Source: Ahaetulla prasina (taxonomy: Eukaryota; Chordata; Lepidosauria; Squamata; Colubridae). Taken from it: a DNA stretch of 64,000 bases. Positions 22,468-32,425 of this stretch are shown one piece after another. A program made the position numbers and the translations under genes. The stretch is from the NCBI RefSeq assembly GCF_028640845.1, contig NC_080540.1, positions 152,279,920 through 152,343,919 on the forward strand. The letters are read 5' to 3'. The first letter of the stretch is position 1, and each line of letters opens with the position of its first letter. The notes beneath the pieces are model-generated. The model made no database searches. It saw only the letters and a program-made list of their open reading frames with translations, and had not been told where the DNA came from.

Positions 22468-23439
22468 TGTAGGAAGTTACCATCCATCCCTCTGCTAGGA
22501 AAATGGGATATTTTAGGAAATATTAAAAGGGCAGAATATTTCCCCTAAAAAGGAGGCAGAAACTCAGTGCCCCCCCCCGGGTGAAATCTAAAAATTTTCC
22601 CTACCGGTTCTGTGGGCGTGGCTTAATTGGTAGGCGTGGCTTGGTGGTCAGATGATTGAATGGGCATGGCCAATAATAATAAATAATAAAAATTATAAAG
22701 TATACAAAACTTGGGAGCTCACCTGTCTACCTTCTTTAAAAATAGAGGCACCGGTCTACTAGCCGCCTGCAATGCTGATCAGCTGTAGTGCGATCCTTTA
22801 AAGCTCTGCGGCAGTCATTTAAAGCTGTTTGCAGCTATATCACCACCAAGAGCTTCAGGGACAGAGAAGAAGAACAGTGAGGTGTGGGCGGTGGGATGGG
22901 CAGGGATTTTTGCTACCGGTTCTCTGAACTACCTGCTCCCATCGCTACTGGATCGTGCAATCTGGTCCGAACCAGGAGCATTTCACCCCTGAACCCCCCC
23001 ACCTTTGTCAATGGGCCATTAAGGCTTGGGCCAGTCTATTCTACATAACAAAGATCTACCTCCTTCAGGCAGAGCCATAATAGGAATCCCAAAGCCCTTT
23101 CATTACATCATCATCCAGCAAGGCTCAAGACCAAGCTTGGGACTCAAAAACACAACCTACAAACTTACCCCTGTATGGCCCCATGGGAGTCTGACAACCA
23201 ATCAGAATACAAGCTCAAATTCCAAAGCCCAGAGAGGGTATAAAACTCAGGCACTCTCGGCATCTCTTCCCTTTTTTTCTTCACCCAAGATCTTCAAGGC
23301 ATGTGGTCCTGTCCACCATTAAAACCATCTTTCCAAGCAGTCTCCATGTTTCCAGTGTCTTTTTCCCCACTTGGAACTGAACCCAGAAGGACATTTCTTC
23401 CGACAATTAAATAATATTCGGACGTAGCACAGACAGGCA
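22468..23439 (+). mobile_element. Retroviral-type solo LTR, split by a hAT MITE
   Basis: GATAC flanks the unit at 22463-22467 and 23440-23444; the ends are TGTAGGAAG and GACAGGCA (TG...CA). After the MITE there is a promoter-like order: AACCAATCAGAA (CCAAT type), GGGTATAAAAC (TATA type) and CCATTAAAACC (possible poly(A) signal). A U5-like stretch follows. Without the MITE it is about 556 bp. No gag, pol or env is present. The duplication is short, so the boundaries are moderately certain. Confidence 0.55.
22576..22991 (-). mobile_element. Non-autonomous hAT element, GGTGAAAT family
   Basis: Minus orientation: the right end in complement is CAGGGGTGAAATGCTCC and the left end holds GGGTGAAATCTAAAAA. 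It contains ACCGGTTCTGTGGGCGTGGC and GCTACCGGTTCTCTGAAC, as in the 1.1-kb copies at 30.1 and 43.4 kb. The flanks are C-rich, so the 8-bp duplication (6 of 8) cannot be judged. Confidence 0.75.
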
Positions 23440-23444
23440 GATAC

Positions 23445-23804
23445 TTCCCGAATTCACTGAAATATAATGAGGGGGAAGGAATAGAGCAGAGTCTGATTCT
23501 GTTATTACAGCCATTCTCAATAAAAATAATTTAAGTCTTCCTGTGGAATTGATTTCTGGGTCTGGTCCACCTAGCGGCAATGACAGGTTGCGAGGAAAGA
23601 CTACAACTCTTAGTGTGAGGGACAGAGAGCAGTTACAGAAGTCCTCCTAAAGAAGGGTATAGGGAAACATGCATCCCTCATCCAAAGAGCCCTAAGGAAA
23701 GTAGAAGTCCAAAGCTAAAGGATACCAGGACAGATTAGTGAGGTTTCAGTGATGATAAGTGGGAGTGGAAGAGAGCGCTGGTTGTGATCATTTTGGAAAG
23801 ATCT
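23445..23804. other. No feature recognised
   Basis: No supported gene between the LTR and a decayed LINE. Confidence 0.45.
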
Positions 23805-24080
23805 TAGGGAAAGTGACTCATACTTTCATCATTTCAAGGCTAAATTATTGCTTCACTCTACCTGGGGCTGCCTTGAAAGTGACTGCAGTTGGTATAAGAA
23901 GTTGCTGTTTCTTGCAAGTAGGTAAAAGTCACTTTAACTATATGGCACTTACTTTTTGGCTACCATTCTGGTTGTCAAAAGCTTTCCACATTCCAGCTGA
24001 GAGGGCCTGGTGGGTGATCCTGGGGTTGTCATGGAACAGCTTGCCTCCAGAATCCTGGATAGCTTCCACGTCATTTTTAG
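23805..24080 (+). pseudogene. Decayed L2-like RT C-terminus
   Basis: The frame reads VTHTFIISRLNYCFTLPGAA, comparable with VTHTLVTSHLDYCNALYMGL in the L2 at 40.4 kb, and later AWWVILGLSWNSLPPE, where other copies have ALWNELPP-like sequence. Strongly diverged, so the call is tentative. Confidence 0.45.
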
Positions 24081-24542
24081 GCAGATGGTGAAGACGGTTT
24101 GGGGACTTGATTGGATATACATTTGGCTGCCTTATTTTTGGCTTTTGCTGTCATTGTAATTTATACATTTCATTCTTATTTTTTTTCTCATTTTACTGAA
24201 AATCTTTGTAAAATGAATTTGTTCATTTATTTACAGGATTTATGTGGCTACCTATCTCATATGATGACTCTGGGCAGCTCAGAAAAATCCATTAGGAGCA
24301 TAGTTCAAAACAAAGTATTTTCCACCTAGGTGTGAGATCAACCATCTTCGCAGCTCAATTCTCAACCCAATGCCTGGGGGAAGAATCAACCCCCCAGAAG
24401 ACTAAAAGGGTAGGGATCCCTTGGATCCCTTGGGTCTCAGGGAGGAAGCTGATCCAAAGAGCTGAGATGGCTGCTAATAAGGAACCTTCTAAAGTCCTAC
24501 CAGATGGCCAAATTTAAGGAAGGGGACTGGGAACGTGCCCAC
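24081..24542. other. No feature recognised
   Basis: No supported gene or repeat. Confidence 0.45.
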
Positions 24543-24826
24543 CAGGGTTTCAGCAGGTTCTGACCAGTTCTGGAGAACTGGTAGCAAAAATTTTGAGTAG
24601 TTTGGAGAACCAGTAGTAAAAATTCTGACTGGCCCACCCCCATCTATTCTGTGCCTCCCAAGTGCCAGGTGATCGGGAGGAAATGGGGATTTTGCAGTAA
24701 CCTTCCCCTGGAGTGGGGTGGGAATGGAGATTTTACTTCTTCCCCTGCCACACACATCAAGCCACGCCACACCCACCAAGCCACACCCACAGAACCGGTA
24801 GTAAAAAAATTTGAAACCCACCGCTG
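24543..24826 (+). mobile_element. Non-autonomous hAT element, GGTTCTGACCAG family
   Basis: Starts CAGGGTTTCAGCAGGTTCTG and ends TTTGAAACCCACCGCTG. The flanks GTGCCCAC and GTGCCTAC match at 7 of 8. The interior has two ACCGGTAGTAAAAA-like blocks and CTTCCCCTG. Relatives lie at 27595, 36446 and 61865. Confidence 0.88.
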
Positions 24827-24831
24827 GTGCC

Positions 24832-24905
24832 TACCTATCTAACCTGATAGAACAGGCAGATACATGCAGGAGAGGTAGTCCCAAAAGTAATTTCGCCATG
24901 GCTAT
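24832..24905. repeat. Unnamed repeat block, also at 4125-4205
   Basis: CCTACCTATCTAACCTGATA, then AGGCAGATACATGCAGG and GAGAGGTAGTCCCAAAAG resemble the block near 4.15 kb. I do not know the family. Confidence 0.4.
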
Positions 24906-25359
24906 GTAGGGACTTCATAAAGGAAAACCACCAGACAACCATTTCAGAATATGGGGATTTTAATCTAGCTCAGTTTCTATGTTTAAACACAGAAGTCATA
25001 TGGTCTGTAGTTATAGTTTGTCCTATACATTAGGACTAACCATATAAAACTCCTACTTCCCCTGGAAACATTTTACTAGTATGCCTCATTCAACCCTTCT
25101 GTTATTATTTCCTAATAGTGAAATGCAAAAGAAAGAAGAACTTCAGATATATTTTCATCCTTACCTGTCAGAAATTATATGCCAGGTTCTTCCCTGCTAT
25201 CTCCTATACGTAGAGGTCCTACAAAGTTTGATGCTCTCCCGCCTCCTCCCCCCCCATTGTTGTTTTGTAAAAAAATGCCTCGAAATCATGAACCCTGAAA
25301 AGCCTTTTTGTGTTCTGGAGGCATGAAAGAGGCAGTGACAAAATTGCAGCTTTTTATCT
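24906..25359. other. No feature recognised
   Basis: No supported gene. Confidence 0.45.
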
Positions 25360-25975
25360 GTCATCTGCACCTCTATAACTGTCTGGTTTGGTTCTGCAAC
25401 CCAACAAGACAGACACAGACTTCAAAGGATAATTAGAACTGCAGAAAAAATGATGGTTACCAACCTGCCTTCCATTGAGGACCTGTACACTACACGAGTC
25501 AAAAAGAGGGCTGTGAAAATATTTACAGACACCTCACATCCTGGACATAAACTGTTTCAATTCCTACCCTCAAAACGATGCTATAGAGCACTGCACACCA
25601 GAACAACTAGACACAAGAACAGTTTTTTCCCCAACGCCATCACTCTGCTAAACAAATAATTCCCTCAACACTGTCAAACTATTGACTAAGTCTGCATTAC
25701 CATTAATCTTCTCAACACTCCCATCACCCATCTCCTTCCACTTATGACTGTATGACCGTAACTTTGTTGCTCGTATCCTTACGATTTATATTGATTGTTT
25801 CCTAGAATGATTGGATTACTTATTTGTACCCTATGACTATCATTAAGTGTTGTACCTTATGATTCTTAGTGAATGTATCTTGTCTTACACTGAGAGCATA
25901 TGCACCAAAGACAAATTCCTTGTGTGTGTAAAATCACACTTGGCCAATAAAGAATTCTATCTATCTAACTAAAGA
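25360..25975 (+). pseudogene. CR1-group LINE (snake type), RT C-terminus and 3' UTR
   Basis: One frame (25450-25659) reads TNLPSIEDLYTTRVKKRAVK, IFTDTSHPGHKLFQFLPS and ALHTRTTRHKNSFFPNAITL, closing at a natural C-terminus. An upstream piece in another frame encodes ITVWFGSATQQ-like sequence. The 3' UTR ends CTTGGCCAATAAAGAATTCT then CTATCTAT, so the usual ATTCT tail is replaced by a short CTAT run. Truncated; no complete RT domain. Confidence 0.85.
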
Positions 25976-26830
25976 TGCTGCTGAAATCGCTATGTGAATA
26001 TACCGATACCCAATCCGAAACGTCTTTCCCAGCTACCCAAAAATACCTGCAGATTCCTAATTAAATTACTGCCATTTCAAGATAAGATTATGCTCTCCAG
26101 TTTGCTGAAAGTCTATCGAAGCATTTTGCATAATGACAGCAATCCACCTGACAAGTTATTACAAATGCCTTGTGTGTTACTGCAGCTGTATCAGAATATA
26201 CGTAACACCTGTTGCAGTATATACACATGGTGGGTTGTCACATGTTGAGTAAGCTTTGTGACAATTTAAAAAAAAACATTTCACTGTGTTCTTTGATTAT
26301 TAATCATGATTTGATTTAAATAAGATCAACCACTCTTAGAGAACCATCTCTCCGGCTGTGACAGTTTCTCGTTTTCTGTCTTGGAAGGGTTCCAAATGTA
26401 TCAGAAATTAAAATGAGCTTAAAGCTGGCAATGGGTGGGGGTGGTGAAGGAAATAAATCAAAAAATGTGATCTCGGTATAAGTTACGGTTTGAAAACTTG
26501 CATTAAAAGAATGATTGAATTGTTGTTCGTCACACTATTTTATCCTGCCTTTCACACCTCTGTCTGAAGCCTCATAGATTAGGGAACAAAGTGGCATTGA
26601 TTAGTCTCTCCATAAGAACAAGATTGTCCTTCGGGGAAAATCAGCTCCTAAATATACCCTCCAGAATTCCAGAAGCTCTAAGAGTGACACATGGCTTAAT
26701 ATTTACCTATTGTCCTTCTTTTGAAAAACAAAGGTGGGGGGGAGGGGAAAGAACAGAATGATACTGATGCTTTAAAAAAATATATAGTTAAAAGACAGTG
26801 GACATTTGTGCTTCAATTTGAAATGCAAAG
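25976..26830. other. No feature recognised
   Basis: Unique AT-rich DNA. Confidence 0.5.
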
Positions 26831-26902
26831 AATAGAATAGAATAGAATAGAATAGAATAGAATAGAATAGAATAGAATAGAATAGAATAGAATAGAATAG
26901 AA
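26831..26902. repeat. (AATAG)n microsatellite, tail of a CR1 LINE
   Basis: About fourteen perfect AATAG units at the 3' end of the minus-strand LINE that follows. It is the longest of the three AATAG/ATTCT arrays here. Confidence 0.93.
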
Positions 26903-27560
26903 TTTTTTATTAGCCAAGTGTGATTGGACACACAAGGAATTTGTCTTGGTGCATATGCTCTCAGTGTACATAAAAGAAAAGATACGTTCATCTTTCACAT
27001 AAAAGTGTACATAAAAGTTACATAAAAGTAACGATACATTTACAACACAAATATATCAATATAAATCATAAGGACTGCCAGCAACAAAGTTACAGTCATA
27101 CAGTCATAAGTGGAAAGAGATTGGTGATGGGAACGATGAGAAGATTGATAGTAGTACAGATTTAGTAAATAGTTTGATAGTGTTGAGGGAATTATTTGTT
27201 TAGCAGAGTGATGGCCTTCGGGGAAAAACTGTTCTTGTGTCTAGTTGTTCTGGTGTGCAATGCTCTATAGCTTTCGTTTTAAGGGTAGGAGTTGAAACAG
27301 TTTATGTCCTGGATGTGAGGGGTCTGTAAATATTTTCACGGCCCTCTTCTTGATTTGTGCAGTATACAGGTCCTCAATGGAAGGCAGGTTGGTAGCAATT
27401 ATTTTTTCTGCAGTTCTAATTAGCCTCTGAAGTCTGTGTCTTTCTTGTTGGGTTGCAGAACCGAACCAGACAGTTATAGAGGTGCAAATGACAGACTCAA
27501 TAATTCCTCTGTAGAACTGAATCAGCAAACTCATCCCCAACAGTCCACACTGGTGTTCAA
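26903..27560 (-). pseudogene. CR1-group LINE (snake type), RT C-terminus
   Basis: The minus-strand frame at 27265-27588 contains LLIQFYRGIIESVICTSITV, WFGSATQQERHRLQRLIRTA and NLPSIEDLYTAQIKKRAVKI, an intact stretch of the same C-terminus as at 25.4 kb. The frame ends early at PLKRKL; the expected HTRTTRHKNSFFP region appears only after a frameshift. A 5'-truncated copy. Confidence 0.85.
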
Positions 27561-27594
27561 CAGTGGAAGGACACAGGGCAGAAAACATCCTGCA

Positions 27595-27969
27595 CGGTGG
27601 TGGGATTCAAATTTTTTTACTACCAGTTCTGTGGGCATGGCTTGGTGGGTGTGGTGTGGCTTGATAGGTGTGGCAGGGGAAGGATACTGCAAAATCCCCA
27701 TTCCCTCCCCACTCCTGGGGGAAGGATATTGCAAAAACTTCATTCCCATCCCACCCCACTTATCTGCTTTCTAGCTCCATTCTCCTGTGCAGGGCAACAA
27801 AAGAAGACCCAGCCGATCAGCTGAGACTCTATCAGCTGAGACTCAGGAGGCAGCAGATAGATCAGGGGCAGGCCCAGTCAGAGGTGGTATTTGCCGGTTC
27901 TCCGAACTACTCAAAATTTCTGCTAGTGGTTCACCAGAACCGATCAAAACTGGCTGAATACCATCTCTG
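27595..27969 (-). mobile_element. Non-autonomous hAT element, GGTTCTGACCAG family
   Basis: Perfect 8-bp duplication ATCCTGCA at 27587-27594 and 27970-27977. The left end is CGGTGGTGGGATTCAAAT and the right end GGCTGAATACCATCTCTG. Minus orientation relative to 24543 and 36446. Confidence 0.88.
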
Positions 27970-27977
27970 ATCCTGCA

Positions 27978-28510
27978 GGAAGCATAGCTCCAACTTCCCA
28001 ACGAAAGAATAAAACAGATTAATTTTACAATTTAGGTTTTGAAAGAGAGAGTAGAACACAAACTTCAAGAGCTGAAATTATGTCTACCAGCACAAATATT
28101 GGAGGAAGTCACAGAATTTATGAAGAAGGCACAACTAGCACAATGCAACAAGAGCAAAGAGGTCATCTACATTAAAAATGAACAGCCATCTCTCAACAGA
28201 GGGGGAAGACACCACCTATCTCCTGTTTACAACACAGTCCTTTCAGCAGTTCTAAAAAGATTCCACACCTATTTACAGTATTCAGGTGACTCTGAGGGCA
28301 TAGATGGCCTCAACGACCCACAGAAAGAATGCTAAAGACCAGATGACTGCAATAAATATAAATCCTTCCATTCTCCACCATTCAATCAGTACTAAAGAAG
28401 TTTCTTGAATGAAAAGTGAAACATCTTCAAGGAAAAAAGGAAGTCCAGTTGCCTTTTGAAAAAGCACCATGACCATGGATGATTGGGAATCTCCATAGAT
28501 ATTTAAAAGA
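27978..28510 (+). pseudogene. Penelope-like element fragment, family 2
   Basis: From about 28040 a frame reads ILEEVTEFMKKAQ, KEVIYIKNEQPSLNRGGRHH and LSPVYNTVLS, which fits the end of a PLE protein after the GIY-YIG domain (the E-x-IxI...PSLNRGG pattern). It continues into CCTATCTCCTGTTTACAAC, ATAAATCCTTCCATTCTCC, the hammerhead-like block and a terminus GGGAATCTCCATAGATAT. RT is missing. The first 60 bp may be flanking DNA. Confidence 0.7.
28392..28425 (+). ncRNA. Decayed hammerhead-like core (PLE family 2)
   Basis: The first box reads CTAAAGA (one change from CTGAAGA) at 28392-28398 and the second GAAACATC (one change from GAAACGTC) at 28418-28425, separated by a weak TTTCTT / GAAAAG-type stem. 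Probably inactive. Confidence 0.5.
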
Positions 28511-28905
28511 CAGTGACATGATCTTGGAGGCCTATGGGGAATTTGTGGGTGAATGTTTCACTCAGTATTTTACAGTTATACTTTATTTTCCAATTTTTAA
28601 AAATGTACAGGCCTTATTTTGAGGTATTTGTTATGATTCAACATATTCAGTTCCTCCATGTGGGAAAAAATAGATGGTTTTCTTCAGCTTGCCAGAAGCA
28701 GCCCTCAGTTGCCAACTGACAGATTCGTGTCCACTTGAGACTTGTTTTTCTATATAAAGAAAAGGCAAGATTTTTTTAAAAAAAGGAAGGGAAGAAAGGA
28801 ACAAAAGGAAAAATAAATTAAAGCTGTCATTTTAAAGGGGATGCTATAAGATGTAGAAATGTACAAGAATTTCTCCATATATTTCATTGTGAGCAAATTT
28901 GATTG
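28511..28905. other. No feature recognised
   Basis: AT-rich spacer. Confidence 0.5.
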
Positions 28906-28907
28906 TA

Positions 28908-29836
28908 CAGGTAGTTCTCCACTTACAACAGTTCATTTAGTGACTGTTCAAAATTATGACATCACTGAAAAAAAGTGACATATGACCATTTTTCACAGTT
29001 ACGACCATTGCAGCATCCCCATGGTCATCTGATTTAGATTTGGATGCTTGACAACTGTTTCATATTTATGACGGTTGCAGTATCCCGGGATCATGTCATG
29101 TGATTATCTTTTGTGACTTTCTGACAAGCGAAGTCAGTGGGGAAGCCAGATTTACTTAACAGCCATGTTTCTCATTTAACAACTGCAGTGATTCACTTAA
29201 CAAATGTGGCAAGAAAAGTCATAAAAGGGGGCAAAACCAGGGGTGAAATGCTCCCAGTTTGGAGCAGATCGCCTGATCCAGTAGCAATGGCGGTGGGTGA
29301 TTCGGACAACTAGTCACAAAATCCCTGAGCCCCCCACCCACCATGCCCAGCTGAGCCGCATGATCATTAGAGGGTTTTTTTTTTCACTTTTAAAAGCATT
29401 TTTTCTTCAGCCAAAAAATGCTTTTAAAAGTAAAAAAAAAAAGCCTCTGATGATTGTGCAGCTCAGCTGGGATGGTCTGAACCTTTTAAAAGCATTTTTT
29501 CTCAACCTCTTTGGCCGAAGAGGCTGTAAAAAAATGCTTTTAAAGGGTTCTGGCAACTCAGGCAACTCAGCTGGGATCATCAGAGGAGCCTTTTAAAAGC
29601 ATTCTTTTACAACCTCTTCGGCTGAAGAGGTTGTAGAAAAAATGCTTTTAAAAGTAAAAAAAAAAAGTTGGTCATGCCCACCCAGTCACATTACCCACCA
29701 CCACCACCAAGCCACACCTACAAAACTGGTAGTAACAAATTTTACATTTCACCACTGGGCAAAACTCACTTAACACATTTCTCACTTAGCAACATAATTC
29801 TCACATCAATTGTGGTTATAAGTCAAGGATTACCTG
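28908..29836 (-). mobile_element. Tigger-like MITE, copy 4, interrupted
   Basis: TA sits outside both ends (28906-28907 and 29837-29838). The left end is CAGGTAGTTCTCCACTTAC, the right end AGTCAAGGATTACCTG. A 520-bp hAT element was inserted at 29238. Without it the MITE is about 400 bp, like the other copies. Confidence 0.85.
29238..29757 (+). mobile_element. hAT element with several internal fold-backs, inside a MITE
   Basis: Perfect 8-bp duplication GGCAAAAC (29230-29237 and 29758-29765). Ends CAGGGGTGAAATGCTCC and TTTTACATTTCACCACTG. The interior has four or more copies of CTTTTAAAAGCATT in alternating orientation, and AGCCTCTTCGG-type blocks that can pair. No coding capacity. Confidence 0.9.
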
Positions 29837-30547
29837 TAGTTTTGGTGCCATCCAAGGAGTGTTCATTTTCTCCACAAGAGGGAGGGAAGATAGATGGGGA
29901 AAGTGACTTTTTAAAAAGTCCTGAATGAGCATTGAACATTCTCTTTATTTACCTTCAAAATGCCATGTGTGCTCACAGCATTTCACAGCCAGCCTTCTCC
30001 CTGTGTCCTGTTTTCAGGTCATAGGACTGGAAGAAGTTCATTCTTGGAAGAAAAGCAGCTTGTTTCAGGGGTGAAATGCTCCCGGATCGGACGGGATCGT
30101 GCGATCAGGTAGCGATGGGGGCGGCTGGTTCAGAGAACCGGTAGCAAAAATCCCTGGCCCCGGCCCCCCGCCTCTGCTGAGCCGCACCATCTGCAGAGGT
30201 CTTTTTTTTTTCCTTTTAAAAGCTGGTTTTGCTTCAGCCGAAACAGGCCTTTAAAAGTAAAAAACAGCAGAACCTTACTTGTACTCTTACTTGTAGAAAA
30301 CATGTAAGAGTAGAGATTCTAAGGCACTTACCTGATTACTGAGGAACGCATGGCTCTCTTTCCAGCCGGAAAGCAGTTTCAATTTCAGCCAGACAGCATC
30401 AATCGCTCAGCTAATCTATTTCCTCAGTGATCAACCGGCTGGCTTTGCTGACTGAGGAACTCTGGGATTTGAAGTCCACAATAAAATAAAATATAATAAA
30501 ATAAAATATTTGTGCAGCTTTCTGAGATTTGGTGTGTTTCTGTAGTG

Positions 30548-30682
30548 CAGGGGTGTCCAAACTTGGTCCCTTTAAGACTTGTGGACTTCAACTCCCAGAG
30601 TTCCTCAGCCAGCTTTGCTGGCTGAGGGACTCTGGGAGTTGAAGTCCACAAGTCTTAAAGAGACCAAGTTTGGACACCCCTG
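30548..30682. mobile_element. 135-bp palindromic hAT MITE
   Basis: CAGGGGTGTCCAAACTTGG on the left and its complement on the right, with the interior nearly self-complementary to a small loop (GCTTTGC). Perfect duplication CTGTAGTG at 30540-30547 and 30683-30690. The sister element near 44 kb reads CTATAGTG once at this site, which is the empty target. Confidence 0.94.
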
Positions 30683-30739
30683 CTGTAGTGTTTCACTCTA
30701 ACTACACAAACACACAAAATCTCAGAAAGCTGTATGTGG

Positions 30740-31015
30740 CATATTGTGTGTGTGTGTGTGTGTTAGTTGTGTGTGTGTAAAGTGTGAAAGTTGGTTTTTG
30801 AGCTTTTTGTGGCTGTGTGAAGTGTGAAGTGCAGCTGCTTTTACATTGTGTGTGAGTCAGTTGTGTTGTGTTGTGTTGTGTGTGTGTAAAGTGTGAAAGT
30901 TGGTTTTTGAGCTTTTTGTGGCTATGTGAAGTGTGAAGTGCAGCTGCTTTTACATTGTGTGTGAGTCAGTTGTGTTGTGTTGTGTTGTGTGTGTGTAAAG
31001 TGTGAAAGTTGGTTT
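30740..31015 (+). repeat. TG-rich minisatellite inside hAT element
   Basis: Units of roughly 110-115 bp with GTGTGAAAGTTGGTTTTTG, GCTTTTTGTGGCT and AGTGCAGCTGCTTTTACA, joined by GTTGTGTTGTG runs; two full units and a partial one. The same array is in the sister element at 44.06-44.35 kb. Confidence 0.85.
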
Positions 31016-31178
31016 TTGGTACCTCTTATTGTTTTTTTATACTTTGTTTATTATTTTTATTATTTATTCTTATTGGCCATGCCCACCAAGCCATCTGACC
31101 ACCAAGCCACACCCACCAATTAAGCCACGCCCACAGAACCGGTAGGAAAAAATTTTAGATTTCACCCCTAGCTTGTTT

Positions 31179-32002
31179 GTAAAAGTTCTGTTCTGGGTGT
31201 GTATGGGGGCTGCATAAAAGATAAGTAAAAGTCTGCTCAGACAACACTGCAGCTACAGAAGCTTGTATGGGTTTATTGTTCTTCTAACCACTGATAGTAT
31301 CTTCATAGCATCACCAAGCTGCCATTAAATGGATGTTTGCGTAGCACAAAAATGGATGGATTTTTCTAGAAGATGCTGTACATTGCTTGTGGAGAAATAA
31401 TTTGGGCTACTATGATTTGAAGAGTTAAAATTTCAAGCTTGAAGAGGCTCTTCATCTCATACATATTTTTTTAAAAAAAGACTGTTTCTTCTTGGCAAAC
31501 ATCAAAGAAAAAACAAGAAAAAGAAAAGCTAGTAGAAGAGCAAAACCAAACAGATTTTTACTGATCTGCATATCCTTAGTGGTCAAATTTCCTACTTAAA
31601 ACAGACAGTTGCCTAAATGGAAAGTCTGTTCTAACATGTTAAAGATTTTTAAAAAAATATATGAGACAGAACAGCAAAAATCTTGAAGTTGTCCAATAAT
31701 AGACATGAACACATATACCAGTTATTTATCAATGTCTCGCTTGCTACAGTAAGATGACATGTATATCAACAATCTTATTTTATAGGCCTTAAAAACTAGA
31801 TGAAATATTACAGTTAGTTATATATTTCATCTGTTACATTTTGATAAACCTCGGCAACTGTTGATCAAGCTGACCTTCTAGAACTTTCCTACTGCCCAGC
31901 CCCTGTCAATATTGTAGGAACTGGCTTTTACAACAAGATAAATATGTATACACACACACTCACTTCTCTTTATTTAGAATTGAAGATGAACGAGGGAAAG
32001 GG
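31179..32002. other. No feature recognised
   Basis: Unique AT-rich DNA. Confidence 0.5.
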
Positions 32003-32125
32003 AGCCAGTTTGGTCTAGTGATGAAAGCATCAGGCTAGAAATCAGGAGAGCATGAGTTCAAGTTCCGTCTTAGCCATTAAAGTCAGCTGGGTGACTTTAG
32101 GCCAGCCACACACTCTCAGTCTAAC

Positions 32126-32250
32126 CAGGCCTGTCAAACTGGCAGCCCACGGGCTGGATGCATCACATGCAGGCCACGCCCATCAGGCTCCGCAAAGGCA
32201 AAAAAAAAATTATGATACGTCATGTGATATGATCGAGTTTGAAACCCATG
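32126..32250. mobile_element. hAT MITE (TGTCAAACT family) inside a SINE
   Basis: Ends CAGGCCTGTCAAACTGG and GAGTTTGAAACCCATG. GTCTAAC lies on both sides (32119-32125 and 32251-32257). Relatives at 39677, 54178 and 57479. Confidence 0.78.
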
Positions 32251-32257
32251 GTCTAAC

Positions 32258-32425
32258 GATACATAACAATACACATACATAACATACACATACATACATA
32301 CATACATAACAATACATGAGCACACAATACATAACATACACATACATACATACATACATACATACATACTATACATAATATACACATACATACATACATA
32401 CATACATGCATAACATACATAACAA
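32258..32425. repeat. (ACAT)n array with embedded LINE pieces
   Basis: Mostly CATA/ACAT units, with AACAATACATGAGCACACAA-type segments that match the LINE sequence just downstream. The array seems to have grown from the LINE's own AATACA region. Confidence 0.85.

Larger units (their letters stand above)
30066..31170 (+). mobile_element. 1.1-kb hAT element with internal minisatellite
   Basis: Perfect duplication GCTTGTTT (30058-30065 and 31171-31178). Ends CAGGGGTGAAATGCTCCC and TTTTAGATTTCACCCCTA. It contains a palindromic MITE at 30548-30682 and TG-rich tandem units near 30740-31015. The sister copy at 43400-44512 lacks the MITE. No transposase frame, so mobilisation in trans is inferred. 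Confidence 0.92.

Noticed and set aside
30740..31015. TG-rich repeats as a possible CRISPR-like or telomeric array
   Set aside because: Units vary, have no constant spacer pattern, and sit inside a transposon in a vertebrate genome; not TTAGGG.
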